The notes beneath the pieces are model-generated. The model made no database searches. It was not told where the DNA came from and saw nothing but the letters and a program-made list of their open reading frames with translations. A DNA stretch of 64,000 bases, from assembly GCF_031200575.1 (NCBI RefSeq), contig NZ_CP133597.1, positions 868,001 to 932,000 of the forward strand, given 5' to 3'. Source of the DNA: Ferroplasma sp. Lineage in GTDB: Archaea; Thermoplasmatota; Thermoplasmata; Thermoplasmatales; Thermoplasmataceae. The translations under genes and the position numbers were made by a program. Shown piece after piece: positions 61,798 to 64,000 of the stretch; the stretch's first letter is position 1, and each line of letters opens with the position of its first letter.

Positions 61798-62618
61798 TAT
61801 GACACCTCTTTCCTGTCAAATAAGAGCATACCTATTACCAGTGCAACAACAGTATATATAATCATTATCATTCCGGATAACACTATGTCTGAGAAAGGTG
61901 CTGGATTAATATCAACATGTGACACGAAAGCATTTCCAGGATTTATGTTTATATATACTCTTTCTATTATGCTGCCAGCCTCATTTAGGAAGTAAACTGG
62001 GGTGTATTTATACAGAAGCTCTATTATAAAGGCACCCGCCTCAAATACTATATAATAAATGACAAATACAGTGATATACGCATAGGTATTTTTATTGAAT
62101 ATGGCACTTATGAGGAATGTCACTGCCATTATGCTGAGTATAAACAGTATTAGCATCAAAAAAGAGCTAAGAAAATATGTAACAGGTATAGTACCGAGCA
62201 GGTAAGTTAAGGTTGCAAGTTCAAATACAATGTATATGCCAATTATGAAAAGTGTTACAGTAAAAGCAGCAAAATACTTTCCAAAGAAGAGTTTATATCT
62301 GTTTATTGGAAGTGGGAATATATAATAGGCTGTTTTATTTTCTATTTCACTGGAAATTGCCGGTGAACCGAAAAATACTGAAGCAAATACAGGCACATAA
62401 AGCAACACAAGTGTCCATAGATAGTAAAACACTTCTACCTTTATAGAGCTGGGAAAAACCGACCCTCCAAGGAATTTTGGAAGATCATTAACATATTTTA
62501 CTGAAAAATACGACATCATGAAGCCTATTATTAGAATCAGAAACAGCATAAGAAAAAAACTTCTCGATCTGTAGTAATTCTTTATGTACTGGAAATAAAT
62601 TGTAGATGTTTTAGACAT
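61797..62618 (-). CDS. ABC-2-type permease
   Basis: 273 residues with six membrane helices, the first after a basic N-terminus (YFQYIKNYYRSRSFFLMLFLILIIGFM). The segment FFGSPAISSEIENKTAYYIFPLPINRYKLFFGKYFAAF is the conserved cytoplasmic loop of ABC-2 permeases that contacts the ATPase. The substrate is unknown. It lies 8 bp after the sequon-rich protein gene. Confidence 0.9.
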   Translation of the reverse strand: MSKTSTIYFQYIKNYYRSRSFFLMLFLILIIGFMMSYFSVKYVNDLPKFLGGSVFPSSIKVEVFYYLWTLVLLYVPVFASVFFGSPAISSEIENKTAYYIFPLPINRYKLFFGKYFAAFTVTLFIIGIYIVFELATLTYLLGTIPVTYFLSSFLMLILFILSIMAVTFLISAIFNKNTYAYITVFVIYYIVFEAGAFIIELLYKYTPVYFLNEAGSIIERVYININPGNAFVSHVDINPAPFSDIVLSGMIMIIYTVVALVIGMLLFDRKEVS

Positions 62619-62626
62619 ATATTTAC

Positions 62627-63490
62627 CTATAGTGTTGTTGTATTTAAGACTTTAAGCAGCGCAGAAATATTGCCAGTGCCCCTATAAAGTTCAATATGAA
62701 TCATATTATTTGTAGTGGTTACTGTATATTTTCCTCCAGTTAAGTTTGTAAATTCATTACTGGAAAGTGCTATTTTAATAAACGATTCGTCAAGAACCAG
62801 ATCGTTGTGGCTTGCCGGTATTAAATTGATGTATGTTCTGTTTGCTGTGGAATTAAGCGTTATATAACTAATAGTGGGTACAGTATTGTTAAATTTATAA
62901 TACAGTGAAACATTTGCAGTCTGGTTGAAATAACCCCTGTAACCCATAGCATCTTTTGAAGTAAGATGTGATGAAATAGAGGCATTAATTGCATTCTCTT
63001 CTCCGAGAACTATGTAATTACCAGAAGTATCATAAGCAAATATATTGATGCTAGTGTTTAAAAGGTTCCCACTCACATTTCCATTCAGAACATGTCCAAG
63101 CAATCCAGTTAAATTGACGTTTTCCATTTCGTAAACAGTTACATGGTCATATGTTGATGTCTTAACATTAGATCCGGAAAATATGTGTCCACTGTTCCCT
63201 GACAAATCGGCTTTCTGGGAGGATGAAGAAGTTATATTTGAATCGATCAACGCCGCAGATGATATATTTGCAACAATTCCCAGGCTGTTGCCATCCAGGA
63301 AAATATAATATTCAGTTCCATTAGAATTTACAGTAGATATCATAGTTGAATTGCCAGGTATATATTCAAATGGTTGAACAGATGTGGGGACATTTGATTT
63401 GCCATAATATTCATATGCAAAATACGCTGCCGGTGCAATTATTGCAGCAGCAATTATAATCACAACAATTTTGGTTGTCAGGGGTTTCAT
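62627..63490 (-). CDS. Sequon-rich surface protein with N-terminal membrane anchor (287 aa)
   Basis: A short basic N-terminus and one membrane helix (IVVIIIAAAIIAPAAYFAYEYY) are followed by an extracellular beta-rich region packed with Asn-X-Ser/Thr sequons (about 15 or more, such as NST, NGT, NIS, NLT, NVS, NTS, NAS, NQT). This suggests heavy N-glycosylation. It is the first gene of the ABC exporter operon, so it may be a receptor or partner of that exporter. No family recognised. Confidence 0.75.
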   Translation of the reverse strand: MKPLTTKIVVIIIAAAIIAPAAYFAYEYYGKSNVPTSVQPFEYIPGNSTMISTVNSNGTEYYIFLDGNSLGIVANISSAALIDSNITSSSSQKADLSGNSGHIFSGSNVKTSTYDHVTVYEMENVNLTGLLGHVLNGNVSGNLLNTSINIFAYDTSGNYIVLGEENAINASISSHLTSKDAMGYRGYFNQTANVSLYYKFNNTVPTISYITLNSTANRTYINLIPASHNDLVLDESFIKIALSSNEFTNLTGGKYTVTTTNNMIHIELYRGTGNISALLKVLNTTTL

Positions 63491-63586
63491 AATTATATAT
63501 ATAAATCAGGCTAAAAAGACTTTTCTAAATTATAAATATTAATATATCAAATTATATACTCCATGTTCCCTGAAGTGTATAATAAC

Positions 63587-63626
63587 TCCCTGTTACAGGG
63601 AAGGCTTTTCGCTTAAGAGTTAAATA
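63587..63626 (+). repeat. Hairpin element, copy B
   Basis: The hairpin TCCCTG-TTA-CAGGGA (63587-63601) is followed after 8 nt by CGCTTAAGAGTTAAATA (63610-63626). The arrangement matches the minus-strand copy at 34831-34871, and upstream bases share ATATACT and other blocks. It lies 24 bp before tRNA-Glu, so TTAAATA could also serve as its TATA box. Confidence 0.5.
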
Positions 63627-63649
63627 GAAAAAAGTGATACTGGTCATAA

Positions 63650-63724
63650 GCTCCGGTGGTGTAGCCAGGCCAAGCATTAGGGACTCTCAATCCCCCGACT
63701 CGGGTCCAAATCCCGGCCGGAGCA
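63650..63724 (+). tRNA. tRNA-Glu (CTC anticodon)
   Basis: 75 nt. The acceptor stem GCTCCGG pairs with CCGGAGC, the discriminator is A, the anticodon loop CTCTCAA holds CUC, and the T arm ends CCCGG. The sequence closely follows the known archaeal tRNA-Glu pattern. No intron and no encoded CCA. An RHH gene follows 95 bp downstream. Confidence 0.96.
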
Positions 63725-63819
63725 TGAAATTATGCAGTTGTTAAGTATTGATGGTCAGCTAGGTTGATGGTTTTAATTAATTTAAAAAACCTTATATCGT
63801 ATTAAGTATTAATAATATC

Positions 63820-63978
63820 ATGATAAGCTCTAACAAATATAATAAGATAAGTGTGTATATCAGGAAAGATGAAAAAGCTGTGATAGAGGAGAAAGCCCTT
63901 ATGGAAGGTGTGTCGGTTTCTAGATATCTTGTGCTGGCTGCTTTACATAATAACCTGAATTTTGAAAAATCGAAATAA
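63820..63978 (+). CDS. RHH-like protein (52 aa) after tRNA-Glu
   Basis: Begins MISSNKYNKISVYIRKDEKA; the strand KISVYI is followed by helix DEKAVIEEKALMEG, turn VSVSRY and helix LVLAALHNNLNF, the RHH layout seen in plasmid mobilisation and partition regulators. TTATATCG lies about 30 bp upstream. A plasmid-like RHH gene right after a tRNA suggests the edge of an integrated element. The window ends 22 bp later. Confidence 0.7.
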   Translation: MISSNKYNKISVYIRKDEKAVIEEKALMEGVSVSRYLVLAALHNNLNFEKSK

Positions 63979-64000
63979 AGAAAATTGTAGATTTTTAACT

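Noticed and set aside
1-64000. CRISPR arrays or cas genes
   Set aside because: No regularly spaced repeats and no Cas motifs were seen on either strand.

Overview
The window is a stretch of an AT-rich archaeal chromosome, most probably from the order Thermoplasmatales (Ferroplasma/Acidiplasma/Thermoplasma-like). The evidence is archaeal information genes (aIF2-beta fused to a TRAM domain, CTP-type riboflavin kinase with an HTH, diphthine-ammonia ligase, pyrB-pyrI), archaeal lipid genes (UbiA-type DGGGP synthase, geranylgeranyl-reductase-like protein), a class II HMG-CoA reductase, a family 5 uracil-DNA glycosylase, and many genes whose ATG lies about 25 bp after a TATA-like box, as expected for leaderless transcripts. 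The genus assignment is an inference.

Layout. (1) 1-~6000: right part of an integrated plasmid- or virus-like element. It holds a truncated P-loop ATPase, a primase-polymerase (PrimPol), several mini-genes, a divergent pair of ribbon-helix-helix (RHH) regulators around an 18-bp palindrome, and a duplicated divergent module (a KYEW-type protein opposite a winged-helix protein). (2) ~6000-21700: chromosomal metabolism: PLP enzyme of sulfur amino acids, two APC permeases, isocitrate dehydrogenase, cobalamin genes cbiD-cbiC-cbiJ, crotonase, Rieske protein, thiolase, small membrane proteins, SDR plus UDG. (3) 21713-22974: an intact IS256-type insertion sequence with an 8-bp target duplication. (4) 23000-34810: sugar epimerase, GNAT protein, PEP synthase, DtxR regulator with a perfect 20-bp operator, peroxiredoxin, TrmB regulator, glycosyltransferase, CoA-disulfide-reductase-like flavoprotein. 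(5) 34811-35255: a gene-poor island with a hairpin element, a coding relic and an extremely acidic 23-residue microprotein. (6) 35256-59822: esterase, UbiA, tRNA-Ser, ribA, methyltransferase, folD, a gmhA-hddA heptose pair, ClC transporter with a leader ORF, pheA, CoxG, gamma-carbonic anhydrase, peroxiredoxin, transaldolase, HMG-CoA reductase, pyrBI, dph6, ribK, aIF2-beta. (7) 60065-64000: an RHH/unknown gene pair, an ABC-2 exporter with a sequon-rich surface protein, tRNA-Glu, and one more RHH gene that may open another integrated element.

How the genes fit together: most operons are short (2-3 genes) with 1-4 bp overlaps. Supported functional groups are cobalamin (cbiC/D/J), pyrimidine (pyrBI), flavin (ribA, ribK), isoprenoid lipids (thiolase, HMGR, UbiA, GGR-like), heptose (gmhA/hddA), oxidant defence (two peroxiredoxins, AhpD-like, CoADR-like) and central carbon (ICDH, PpsA, transaldolase). 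No rRNA genes or CRISPR arrays were seen. The least explained material is the 1-6 kb element, the two look-alike hairpin elements at 34.85 and 63.6 kb, the acidic microprotein and the ClC leader ORF.
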